NCBI GenBank assembly: GCA_025350445.1
Contig: JANXXV010000452.1
Span: 1-20,401 of the forward strand
DNA: 20,401 nucleotides
Reading direction: 5' to 3'
Source of the DNA: Bryobacteraceae bacterium
Lineage (GTDB): Bacteria > Acidobacteriota > Terriglobia > Bryobacterales > Bryobacteraceae
How positions within the stretch are numbered: position 1 is the stretch's first letter; every line of letters starts with the position of its first letter. The notes under the pieces were generated by a model. The model was not told the DNA's origin. It ran no database searches and saw nothing but the letters and a program-made list of their open reading frames with translations. Below, piece by piece: positions 1 to 6,795 of this stretch. The position numbers and the translations under genes are program-made.

Positions 1-339
1 CAGGCGGACCGGATCTGGCTCTCGCGATTGGATGGAAGCCCGCGCTTGACGCTTGCCGGTTCTAATGAGACTTTCACGCTGGAGACGCTTACGGCGGCGT
101 GGACGAAGATTCACTCTGGTTTGCAGAGCTGGGCCGGCGCACTGGCGGGCGACGCCGCTACCGGGCCATTGAAGTACGTCAATATGCAGGGCCATCCTTA
201 CGAACTGCCCGTGTGGCAGGTGCTTTTGCATGTAGTGAATCACGCCAGCTATCATCGCGGACAGGTTACGACGATGCTTCGCCAGATGAATCACAAGCCG
301 ATCGTGACGGACTTGGCCGCATACTACAACAGCCGCTAG
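1..339 (+). CDS. DinB-family protein, 5' end cut by window edge
   Basis: The frame is open from base 1, so about 112 C-terminal codons are visible and the start lies outside the window. The first codons (QADRIWLSRLDG) fit the 'H...aderiWl.rl' helix of DinB-like four-helix bundles. The C-terminal part carries the typical HVVNHASYHRGQV segment, whose H-x3-H pair normally contributes to a metal site together with a histidine further upstream. DinB/YfiT-like proteins are small metal-binding proteins, some of them thiol transferases; the substrate cannot be read from sequence. It ends in TAG and converges on the radical SAM-glycosyltransferase gene across a palindromic spacer. The family assignment is firm; the function is not. 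Confidence 0.85.
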   Translation, partial: QADRIWLSRLDGSPRLTLAGSNETFTLETLTAAWTKIHSGLQSWAGALAGDAATGPLKYVNMQGHPYELPVWQVLLHVVNHASYHRGQVTTMLRQMNHKPIVTDLAAYYNSR

Positions 340-367
340 TGTAGTTTCCCTCGTAAAAGCTGACGAC

Positions 368-430
368 GGGCGCAAGAACGCTCGCCGAGGGGCGAGCGCG
401 CGGACAAGGTGTCTGCCCCACCTTGCGCCC
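368..430. repeat. nested inverted repeat between convergent genes
   Basis: Three pairings are visible. An outer 9-bp stem pairs GGGCGCAAG (368-376) with CTTGCGCCC (422-430). An inner perfect 8-bp hairpin has arms CGCTCGCC and GGCGAGCG (379-398) and a four-base loop. A third stem pairs CAAGGTG (405-411) with CACCTTG (419-425) and competes with the outer stem for bases 422-425. There is no T-run on either side, so this is not a textbook intrinsic terminator, although its place between two convergent genes fits a bidirectional one. It may instead be a dispersed palindromic intergenic repeat. Confidence 0.6.
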
Positions 431-499
431 AGTAGCATGTTGTAAAGAATTGGCCGGGAAGGCACGCTAGCCGCGCGGGGTGACAACGCGGGATCCATT

Positions 500-2902
500 T
501 CACAAAAAGGCGCTGGGACGATTTTCGTCACCGTAGTTGGCGTTCCCGGGCTGGACGGCCGTCGCTAACCAGGCTCGGGCGCGGGCCATCGACGCGACTC
601 TAAGCGGATGGAGTAGTTCACGAATGGTTTGCCGCGGCGCATGCGCCAATCTTTCCCGGATCGCCGGCGTATCCCCAGCGGGCATGCATCGAAGCTGGAA
701 TTGGATGCGGTTTCTCTCGAATATGCGGGACACTTCGGAAGCTTCATAAAAGCGGCCGATGGTAGCTTTGCCGACGTGTTGTACCGAAGACTCCGGAACG
801 AAAATATTTAGCAGGCCCGCGGACTTGGCCCAGACGCCCCATTCCGCATCCTCCCAGTAGAAAGGGTCATAGCACGCAGTCCGCTTGATGAACTGGCGGA
901 GCCACTGTGTTTGAAAAAGAGATGATCCGCCGCCGGAATAAAAATGCTCCATGGGACCACTTGTGGCGCCGTCGAGTTCAAGAAGATTCGCGAGGCCGTC
1001 GATGAATTCAATGCTGGTCCGGTTGGTTTCCCTGGCGCTTTTCGTGTTTGTCATGCTAATGCGCGAAGCCAGCGAGAAGACGTCAGGGGCCCGGTGCCGC
1101 AAAACATTAGACAGAGCGTCCTCAGCCAGCGACACGTCATTGTTCAGAAGATAGGTCCAGCCGGCGGTGATATATCGTAAACCGGTTCGAATGCCAGCGG
1201 TGAAACCCAGCGGCTGGGACACAAAGATAAACCGGAAGCCCTTGTACGCGGCAATCAATTTCGCGTAATCGGTACGGCGGGAGCCATTGATCACAACAAC
1301 AATTTCGGCGCGAATCGAAACCCTCGCCAACGCGCTTTGCAATGCCCCAAGGCAAGCAGCGAGGATTGTTGCGTTACCACGTTCCGGAATGATGACGGCA
1401 AGCGAATCATCCGGCAGAGGCTGGATTCCGGCCGGCGTCAAGAGCCTCTCTAGCGTCGCAATCCGTTGCAGAGGTCTAGCCGCCATGAATAGAAAATCGG
1501 CGGCATTCCGGTTTAGATTAAGAACTGACGCCGCCGCGAATTGAGCCTTCGCGGGCCGCGGCAACACCGGCGCCATTGTGCTAAATTCAGCGCTGAACAA
1601 AGCAAATCCGAGTTCCCGGGCATCGTTGCTCAAACCACGCCGCCAGGGTGAAATCCCGTGTTCGACACAAGCCATGAAGCGGTTGATCCGCGCGGAACGA
1701 TCGAGCCCAAGCTCAACTTGGAAGTGAAGCGCCTGGCCGCCCTGGTTTCGCACAAGTGCGATCCGCTGGCCATCGCGCGAGAACTCCACGCAGTTGGATT
1801 GCGGACCACCGGGAAGCAGGCCGCTTAAAACCAGAGAATGTTGTCCATTTTGTTCGCATTCAAAGCTGGACATTGTGCGTGACCACAATGTGCCGCTTTC
1901 ATCACGATCGTGCCAGCCCCACAAGGTCCGTACCGCGCCTGTTTCCGTAACCGGCGCACGGAAGATACAACCGGCGCACCCGGGCAGGTCATCCCTTGCG
2001 TAACGTTCGCGAAAATCCCGGTATTCCGGCCCCTGCCAGATATCGCGCAAGGTGGAAGAGCGCAGGTTGCCGAAGGCCTTTCTATCCATAACCTCGCATG
2101 CTACAACGTCACCATTCGAAAGAATATGTACAGTCTCAAAAGGATTCTGCCCGCACGTAAAAGCGCCACCGTGGCGGCTAAATTCCGGTGGGCGCGCCAC
2201 CGATACCCGCAGTCCCGGATTCGCATCGCGCGCCGCTTGGACGTTCGAATCGAGCGCTATTTGAAATGCCGCGGTGACTCTTCCGTCCCCGCCCGCTTCC
2301 AGATCAAACAGGGGAGGCACGCCAGGCCGGCGTATTACAGGATGAATCGAGAGCGAGGATGCTCCGCTCTCAGCCGCGAGCGCGGCGATGGCAGGCAATT
2401 CGGTCACATTCGAATGCATCGCGACAATCGCAAAATCGATTGCGGGAGGTCGTGATTCGCGGCGGGCAGCGTGAAGAAGGCTTTCGAGCCGCCGCTCAAA
2501 CGAGTCCAGCGCTCCCCCGCCGTAAAGAATCGGGAACTTCCGCCGGTCGAGAGTGTGGAGCGAGATGCTAATCCGATCGATGCCGGAGGCGGCAAGCCTG
2601 CGTATCGTTTCCATTGGCATGCTGACAAGCGACGTCACAATCTCCACATGGGCGCGCGTTGCGGCCTTCGTCTTCCCGATCGCTTCGATCAGCGAAGGAT
2701 AGTTTGCGGACTCTCCGGAATAATTGAGACGAATGACTTCGGCGCAATCAAGAGAACTCAGAAGCGACTCGAGCATTGTCATACTCATGTGCCCGCCTTC
2801 GCCCCGAAGATTTTCCCGCGAGCAGAACACGCATTTCAGTGGACACTTCGAAGTAAGCTCGATCCAAACAGCCGCAGGCCCTTGCCGCGCCGCGAGACTC
2901 AT
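500..2902 (-). CDS. radical SAM/SPASM - glycosyltransferase family 2 fusion protein
   Basis: About 800 residues from the ATG at 2902. That start puts the radical SAM motif C-x3-C-x2-C (CPLKCVFC, residues 20-27) near the N-terminus, as usual. The frame is open upstream to 3085, and an ATG at 2947 is an alternative. Residues ~10-230 form the radical SAM barrel (SISLH strand, GESANYP). Residues ~250-312 look like a SPASM/twitch domain, with CGQNPF, NGDVVAC and CAGC giving further cysteines for an auxiliary Fe-S cluster. Residues ~325-490 hold a middle region I cannot name, starting GWHDRD. Residues ~500-720 are a GT-A glycosyltransferase of family 2: LAVIIPERGN, the NND metal/nucleotide motif (587-589), the acidic FYWEDAEWG motif (682-688) and a late QHVGKATIG. 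No membrane segment or signal peptide is evident. The gene lies 210 bp downstream of phzF on the same strand. Peptide modification coupled to glycosylation, or cell-surface glycan work, are both inferences. Confidence 0.88.
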   Translation of the reverse strand: MSLAARQGPAAVWIELTSKCPLKCVFCSRENLRGEGGHMSMTMLESLLSSLDCAEVIRLNYSGESANYPSLIEAIGKTKAATRAHVEIVTSLVSMPMETIRRLAASGIDRISISLHTLDRRKFPILYGGGALDSFERRLESLLHAARRESRPPAIDFAIVAMHSNVTELPAIAALAAESGASSLSIHPVIRRPGVPPLFDLEAGGDGRVTAAFQIALDSNVQAARDANPGLRVSVARPPEFSRHGGAFTCGQNPFETVHILSNGDVVACEVMDRKAFGNLRSSTLRDIWQGPEYRDFRERYARDDLPGCAGCIFRAPVTETGAVRTLWGWHDRDESGTLWSRTMSSFECEQNGQHSLVLSGLLPGGPQSNCVEFSRDGQRIALVRNQGGQALHFQVELGLDRSARINRFMACVEHGISPWRRGLSNDARELGFALFSAEFSTMAPVLPRPAKAQFAAASVLNLNRNAADFLFMAARPLQRIATLERLLTPAGIQPLPDDSLAVIIPERGNATILAACLGALQSALARVSIRAEIVVVINGSRRTDYAKLIAAYKGFRFIFVSQPLGFTAGIRTGLRYITAGWTYLLNNDVSLAEDALSNVLRHRAPDVFSLASRISMTNTKSARETNRTSIEFIDGLANLLELDGATSGPMEHFYSGGGSSLFQTQWLRQFIKRTACYDPFYWEDAEWGVWAKSAGLLNIFVPESSVQHVGKATIGRFYEASEVSRIFERNRIQFQLRCMPAGDTPAIRERLAHAPRQTIRELLHPLRVASMARARAWLATAVQPGNANYGDENRPSAFL

Positions 2903-3112
2903 AGCCGGTACCCGACCTCGGTCATGAATCAAGTTTAGCTGGCACATTACCTGACGCGGGTTTGTTAGTAATGATTGCCGATTCCAGCGAGTTCCCACGC
3001 ATCCCGAAAACGTGACCCGCATCAGTAGGGAAAATACACTGAGACCGTCTGGGTAGCGGCGGCGCTCGCGGCGAATCTGAACCATCTGGCCGATGCCAGT
3101 GAGATGCCCAAC

Positions 3113-3892
3113 CTACAGGTGGATGACACCCTCGGAGAACAAAATTGCGCGGCCGGACATTTTCACACGATCCCCCAGATCCTGGCACAACAGTTCCCCG
3201 CCCCGCTTGGAAACCTGGTGCGCGAGCAGCGTCTGTTTGCCCAGGAAGTCCGACCAATATGGAATTAGCGTGCAGTGTGCTGAACCGGTAACCGGATCCT
3301 CGGGAACGCCGGCGCCGGGGGCGAAGAACCGCGATACAAAATCGGCCGTATGGCCGGGCGCGGTAACGATCGTGCCGTATTTTTCCAGTTTCGCGAGTTG
3401 TTCCATATTGGGCCTGAGGTCCAAAATCTCTTCCTCGGACTCATAGACAGCCATATACGCCTTGGCTTCCCACACTTCCTGCGGTTTGAGTCCAAGCGCC
3501 TCTATCAATTCATCCGGGACGTCGCAAGGGGCAGCCGGAAGCGCGGGGAAATCCAAAGTGAAAAGATCGTCGCTCTTTGCCACCCGTAGCTCGCCGCTCT
3601 TGGTCTGAAAGCGTACTTCGCTTCGAGATGGATACAGGTGATTCAACAAAACGTAGGCAGAGGCGAGAGTCGCGTGCCCGCAAAGATCCACTTCCATTTC
3701 GGGGGTAAACCAGCGCAGTTGAAACTCGCCGCCGGCGGGCACAAAATAGGCAGTCTCCGAAAGATTGTTCTCACTGGCGATGGCCTGCAATAGTTGGTCG
3801 TCGAGCCAGGAGTCGAGCGGGCAAACTGCGGCAGGGTTTCCCCCGAACAACCGCCCGGTGAATGCATCCACATGATAAAGCGGGATCTTCAT
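3113..3892 (-). CDS. PhzF-family isomerase/epimerase
   Basis: About 259 residues, close to the usual 260-300. The N-terminus MKIPLYHVDAFTG and the following FGGNPAAVC are typical of PhzF/YddE proteins. The proposed general acid/base glutamate lies in NLSETAYF (about residue 46). The second half has the matching EDPVTGSAHCTL motif, as expected for two pseudo-symmetric diaminopimelate-epimerase-like lobes. The ATG at 3892 was chosen because homologues begin at this sequence; an in-frame TTG at 3910 would add six residues and has no better ribosome site. Physiological substrates of most PhzF-like proteins are unknown, and no phenazine genes are nearby, so a phenazine role should not be assumed. 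The small gene just upstream ends 32 bp before this start and is probably co-transcribed. Confidence 0.92.
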   Translation of the reverse strand: MKIPLYHVDAFTGRLFGGNPAAVCPLDSWLDDQLLQAIASENNLSETAYFVPAGGEFQLRWFTPEMEVDLCGHATLASAYVLLNHLYPSRSEVRFQTKSGELRVAKSDDLFTLDFPALPAAPCDVPDELIEALGLKPQEVWEAKAYMAVYESEEEILDLRPNMEQLAKLEKYGTIVTAPGHTADFVSRFFAPGAGVPEDPVTGSAHCTLIPYWSDFLGKQTLLAHQVSKRGGELLCQDLGDRVKMSGRAILFSEGVIHL

Positions 3893-3924
3893 CCTACCAA
3901 GTGTAGCCAACTATTGAGGAAAGT

Positions 3925-4182
3925 TTATTGCACGCGCATTCGATGCTTCTCACTGTGGACCAACTCGTCGAAGATTGCCAGCACCTGCTTCCGGTAGCTG
4001 TACACCCGGCGCAGATTGTCCCGAAAGGTAGTTTCGTAGCGCGGCGCCTTCATCCACTTATCGATCAAGGGCTTAGGCACATCGATATCGCGCCGCAGCG
4101 CGTCAACGGAATGTCCCCGCAGAAACAGACCGTAGAACATCGCCGCTTCCCGTTGGGAAGCCAAGGGGTCGAAATCTTCCAT
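3925..4182 (-). CDS. small conserved-looking hypothetical protein
   Basis: 85 residues if translation starts at the ATG at 4182 (MEDFDPLASQREAAMFYGLF); an in-frame TTG at 4221 would give 98. The protein is charged and probably all-helical and cytoplasmic, with no signal peptide or membrane segment. The middle (VDALRRDIDVPKPLIDKWMK) looks like a short helix-turn-helix-like stretch, and the end is rich in basic residues (FRDNLRRVYSYRKQVLAIFD). I think I have seen similar small proteins in acidobacterial genomes, but I cannot name a family and claim no function. It precedes phzF on the same strand by 32 bp, suggesting one transcript. Confidence 0.65.
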   Translation of the reverse strand: MEDFDPLASQREAAMFYGLFLRGHSVDALRRDIDVPKPLIDKWMKAPRYETTFRDNLRRVYSYRKQVLAIFDELVHSEKHRMRVQ

Positions 4183-4279
4183 TCCAGCGAGCTGAGGATT
4201 TCTCACAAGCCACCACTGCAAAATTGAAGTATAAACACGGAACGGGTTTCTAGCAAGTACTCCGCCTAATTGTTTTCGT

Positions 4280-4429
4280 TTATTTCACCGACTCGCGTCC
4301 GGCGGCATACCCTTTATGATTCCAATCGAGGAGACGGCGCTCCATTCGTTCCAGTTTCACAGCACGCCGCCAGACCGAGAGCCAAATGGCTGGCGACATC
4401 ACGCGCATCATGACATAGAGAACAAACAT
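4280..4429 (-). CDS. possible 49-residue membrane-anchored small protein
   Basis: A short frame from ATG at 4429 to TAA encodes MFVLYVMMRVMSPAIWLSVW, a hydrophobic N-terminal stretch, followed by a basic amphipathic tail (RRAVKLERMERRLLDWN). A hydrophobic anchor followed by a charged helix is how a small membrane protein would look. The ribosome site upstream is poor, and no homologue is recognised. It lies about 100 bp upstream of the 85-residue gene on the same strand and could head that transcript. The composition could be accidental, so confidence is low. Confidence 0.3.
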   Translation of the reverse strand: MFVLYVMMRVMSPAIWLSVWRRAVKLERMERRLLDWNHKGYAAGRESVK

Positions 4430-4538
4430 GACGGTGGTATTGCATTCCGGCTGCCAGCTTCGGTACTGCGAGCCCGGTTTCGCGTTATCATGTAGTTAAG
4501 GACGGCGCAGGTGGCGTTCGATTCCCTGGAGGTTCAAC

Positions 4539-4862
4539 ATGAAACGTATTATTCCCATCTCGATTGCCGTTCTGGGATTGACCACGCTGGCCTTGGCCGA
4601 AAGCTGGACCGGGACGGTTGTCGATGTCATGTGCAAGGGCAAGGATCTGGCAGGGCATACCGCCAAATGCGCGGTTTCATGCTCGAAAGGCGGCTATGGC
4701 CTGGTACTATCCGATGGTAAGTTTGTAAAATTCAACGAAACTGGAAACACCAAAGCGCTCGCCGCCCTCAAGGCCACCGGCAAGGAGAAGGACCTCAAAG
4801 CAAAGGTTAGCGGAAGCTTAGACAACGACGTAATCAGCGTTGAATCGATAGAAATTCAGTAA
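4539..4862 (+). CDS. small secreted protein of unknown function
   Basis: 107 residues. The ATG is preceded by a strong ribosome site (CTGGAGG, about 6 bases upstream). The N-terminus MKRIIPISIAVLGLTTLALA is a clear Sec signal peptide, with cleavage expected after ALA. The mature part is about 85 residues and starts ESWTGTVVDVMC. It has three cysteines (VMCKGKD, AKCAVSC) and then a beta-rich segment (GYGLVLSDGKFVKFNETGN, LKAKVSGSLDNDVISVESI) that suggests a small OB-like or beta-barrel fold. I recall similar small exported proteins in Acidobacteriota, but no activity is known to me. It stands alone on this strand, and its last 29 bases overlap the end of the gene facing it. Confidence 0.82.
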   Translation: MKRIIPISIAVLGLTTLALAESWTGTVVDVMCKGKDLAGHTAKCAVSCSKGGYGLVLSDGKFVKFNETGNTKALAALKATGKEKDLKAKVSGSLDNDVISVESIEIQ

Positions 4863-5304
4863 CGGCTCGTTTCCGGATTGCCAGCCACGCCTGGAACAGG
4901 CCCGGGTTTTCGAGCCAAGTCAGTATCCACAACAGCATCTCTTCCTTGACGGCGTTTGCGCCGGGGTCCAGCCCTGGCTTTTGCAGCGCCCATCGGGCAT
5001 GGTCTTTGGCGGAAATAACTTCGGCGCGGATTCTCCGGCGGCGCTCGGGCGCGGCAAGCTCATACTCCACTTGCAGCGCGCACAGCGTCCGTTCCAGACC
5101 GGCAAAAGATTTTTGACATACCCCTTCCACCAGGGGCGCCATGGCCAGACCCGTGCCCCTCACCAGCTTTCGCAAGTAATTCGGAGACACCGGAGCGAGA
5201 GTCTCGGCGATACGTTGCCACACCGCCTCATTGATGAATTCGACGCCCTCCGCGCTCAATAGCGCTCCCAGCCGTTTCCGCTTCGACTCAGCGTTTGTCG
5301 CCAT
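4834..5304 (-). CDS. hypothetical protein, third gene of the ruvX-mltG operon
   Basis: 156 residues from the ATG at 5304, which lies inside the last codons of mltG (17-bp overlap), so translational coupling is likely. The protein is basic at the N-terminus (MATNAESKRKRLG), appears helical and cytoplasmic, and has no signal peptide or membrane span. A central stretch (APVSPNYLRKLVRGTGLAM) could be a helix-turn-helix-like element, but I do not recognise the family. The C-terminus is Trp-rich (EEMLLWILTWLENPGLFQAW). Its stop overlaps the 3' end of the convergent secreted-protein gene by 29 bp. The position after mltG hints at a link with cell envelope or division upkeep, which is inference from context only. 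Confidence 0.75.
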   Translation of the reverse strand: MATNAESKRKRLGALLSAEGVEFINEAVWQRIAETLAPVSPNYLRKLVRGTGLAMAPLVEGVCQKSFAGLERTLCALQVEYELAAPERRRRIRAEVISAKDHARWALQKPGLDPGANAVKEEMLLWILTWLENPGLFQAWLAIRKRAVTEFLSIQR

Positions 5305-6277
5305 TCCGGTATGCCTTCACCGCGATATTGTGTTGCTCAAGAGTGCTGGAAAATGTGTGCTTACCCGAGCCACCGGGCTGCGCCACAAAGTAGAGATAGT
5401 CCGTGTGGGCGGGAGCAATTGCCGCCTTCAGCGCTGCCAGCCCCGGGTTCGCGATGGGGCCCGGCGGCAAGCCTGTGTGTTTATAAGTGTTGTAAGGGTT
5501 CGCGCTACCTAAGTCAGACCGGTAGATGGTCCCGCGATAACGGTTCTCCAACAGCGCCGCGTAGATGGTAGTGGGGTCGCAATCGAGCGTCATATTTCGG
5601 GCAAGCCGGTTCTCAAAGACGGACGCCACCACCTGGCGATCCGCGGGAACAGCTGTTTCCTTTTCTACCAGGGAAGCCAAGGTCACCGTGCGGCTGACCG
5701 CGGCGGCGGGCGCGCCTAACTCTTTCCAGGCGCGTCTGAAGCGCCCGGTCATTTCCTTGCCCATCTGCTGCGCGCTGGTATGCCGCGTCACGCGGTAGGT
5801 GGCCGGAAACAGGAAACCCTCCAGGCTCGGCGCCTCCGGAGCAAGATCGTGAATCAGAGACGGGTTGCCGGCGACTTTCAGAAAATCCGCAGCCTTCATC
5901 ACGCCCAGTTGCTGCAAAGAGGCCGCGATGTCGAACTGATTGCTACCCTCCGGCACGCTTAATTCATAGTAGAAAATATCGCCGCGGGCAATGCGGCGGA
6001 AGACTTCCACGGCAGAAGCGGGAGCGCTAAACCGGTACTCCCCGGCCTTCAGAGTGGACCGCGGCAGCACCGCCCGCGCCGCCAGAAATGCCCATCGGGA
6101 CCGAACCACGCCGTTGTCTTCCAGCAGGCCCGCGATTCCGCGCGTTGATGTTCCCGATGGAATCCCGACGAATGCTTCCTTATCGAACCCTGCATACGGC
6201 GCGCAGATGGAATAAGACAGGTAGCAGGCCCCGCCGGCAAGCGCCAGCAGAAGCGCCAGAAACAACCGCCTGATCAT
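5288..6277 (-). CDS. mltG: endolytic murein transglycosylase MltG (YceG-like)
   Basis: 329 residues, the normal length. MltG is an inner-membrane lytic transglycosylase that cleaves nascent peptidoglycan strands and helps set glycan length. The N-terminus MIRRLFLALLLALAGGACYL is a membrane anchor. Next comes a LysM-like subdomain (VGIPSGTSTRGIAGLLEDNG, residues ~38-56). The YceG domain follows, with SLEGFLFPATYRV, the catalytic region ASLVEKETA (glutamate at about 205) and the conserved late segment NPYNTYKHTGLPPGPIANPG. All family landmarks are present, so the enzyme should be active. Its ATG overlaps the ruvX stop in an ATGA arrangement, and the next gene starts within its own 3' end, making a compact three-gene operon. 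Confidence 0.96.
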   Translation of the reverse strand: MIRRLFLALLLALAGGACYLSYSICAPYAGFDKEAFVGIPSGTSTRGIAGLLEDNGVVRSRWAFLAARAVLPRSTLKAGEYRFSAPASAVEVFRRIARGDIFYYELSVPEGSNQFDIAASLQQLGVMKAADFLKVAGNPSLIHDLAPEAPSLEGFLFPATYRVTRHTSAQQMGKEMTGRFRRAWKELGAPAAAVSRTVTLASLVEKETAVPADRQVVASVFENRLARNMTLDCDPTTIYAALLENRYRGTIYRSDLGSANPYNTYKHTGLPPGPIANPGLAALKAAIAPAHTDYLYFVAQPGGSGKHTFSSTLEQHNIAVKAYRNGDKR

Positions 6278-6738
6278 TCGGGCCAGCGCTCCGCTTCAGT
6301 GGATGGAGTGAGAGAATCCAAGTAGCTGGCCAGAAGAATGACGGCGGAAAGGCGGTCCACAGCACGTGCGCGTTTTTCGATACTGATGCCGCTATCCCGA
6401 AGCACGCGCCCGGCCTCCACCGAAGTCAGCCGTTCATCCCAATACACCACCGGCAGCCCGGTCTTTTCCCTCAGCCGCTCGGCAAAGTCCCTGGTGTATT
6501 CCGCCTGACGGCCCTCACGGCCGCTCATGTGAATTGGATTGCCCATCAGAATGAGCCCGACATTCTTCCCGGCGATCAGGCTTGCCAAATGGGCCAAGTC
6601 TTCCCGCAGATTTGTGCGCTGTTGCGTATCCAAGCCCTGCGCGGTGATCCCGAGTTCATCGCTAATCGCCAAGCCAATCCGGCGTTTCCCGAGATCCAGG
6701 GCAAGAATGCGGCCATTGCGAAGCGTAGATTCGTCCAA
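6274..6738 (-). CDS. ruvX: YqgF/RuvX-family putative pre-16S rRNA nuclease / Holliday junction resolvase
   Basis: 154 residues with an RNase H-like fold. Family members are linked to 16S rRNA 5'-end maturation and, by structure, to Holliday junction resolution. The acidic active-site residues are visible: ILALDLGKRRIGLA (Asp about 15), VVYWDERLTS (Glu about 102) and RAVDRLSAVILLASYLD (Asp about 128). The LILMGNPIHMSGREG strand-loop is also typical. The start is a TTG at 6738: an in-frame TGA lies two codons upstream and no ATG or GTG precedes the first conserved strand, so a weak start codon is forced. It is the first gene of the ruvX-mltG-unknown operon and is divergent from the permease gene, 57 bp away. 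Confidence 0.94.
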   Translation of the reverse strand: MDESTLRNGRILALDLGKRRIGLAISDELGITAQGLDTQQRTNLREDLAHLASLIAGKNVGLILMGNPIHMSGREGRQAEYTRDFAERLREKTGLPVVYWDERLTSVEAGRVLRDSGISIEKRARAVDRLSAVILLASYLDSLTPSTEAERWPE

Positions 6739-6795
6739 TAATCAGTATAAGCATCCCATGATAGAGTAACCATTAGACGTTTTCAGTGCCTTCCT

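Noticed and set aside
1910..2455. 181-codon plus-strand frame
   Set aside because: It is antisense to the radical SAM/glycosyltransferase gene, with a composition typical of antisense GC-rich frames.
2922..3257. 111-codon minus-strand frame between phzF and the fusion gene
   Set aside because: Most of it overlaps phzF in another frame and it has no motif; the remainder is simply the 210-bp spacer.
3113..3892. Reading phzF as a phenazine biosynthesis gene
   Set aside because: No other phz genes are nearby, and most PhzF-family proteins lie outside phenazine pathways.
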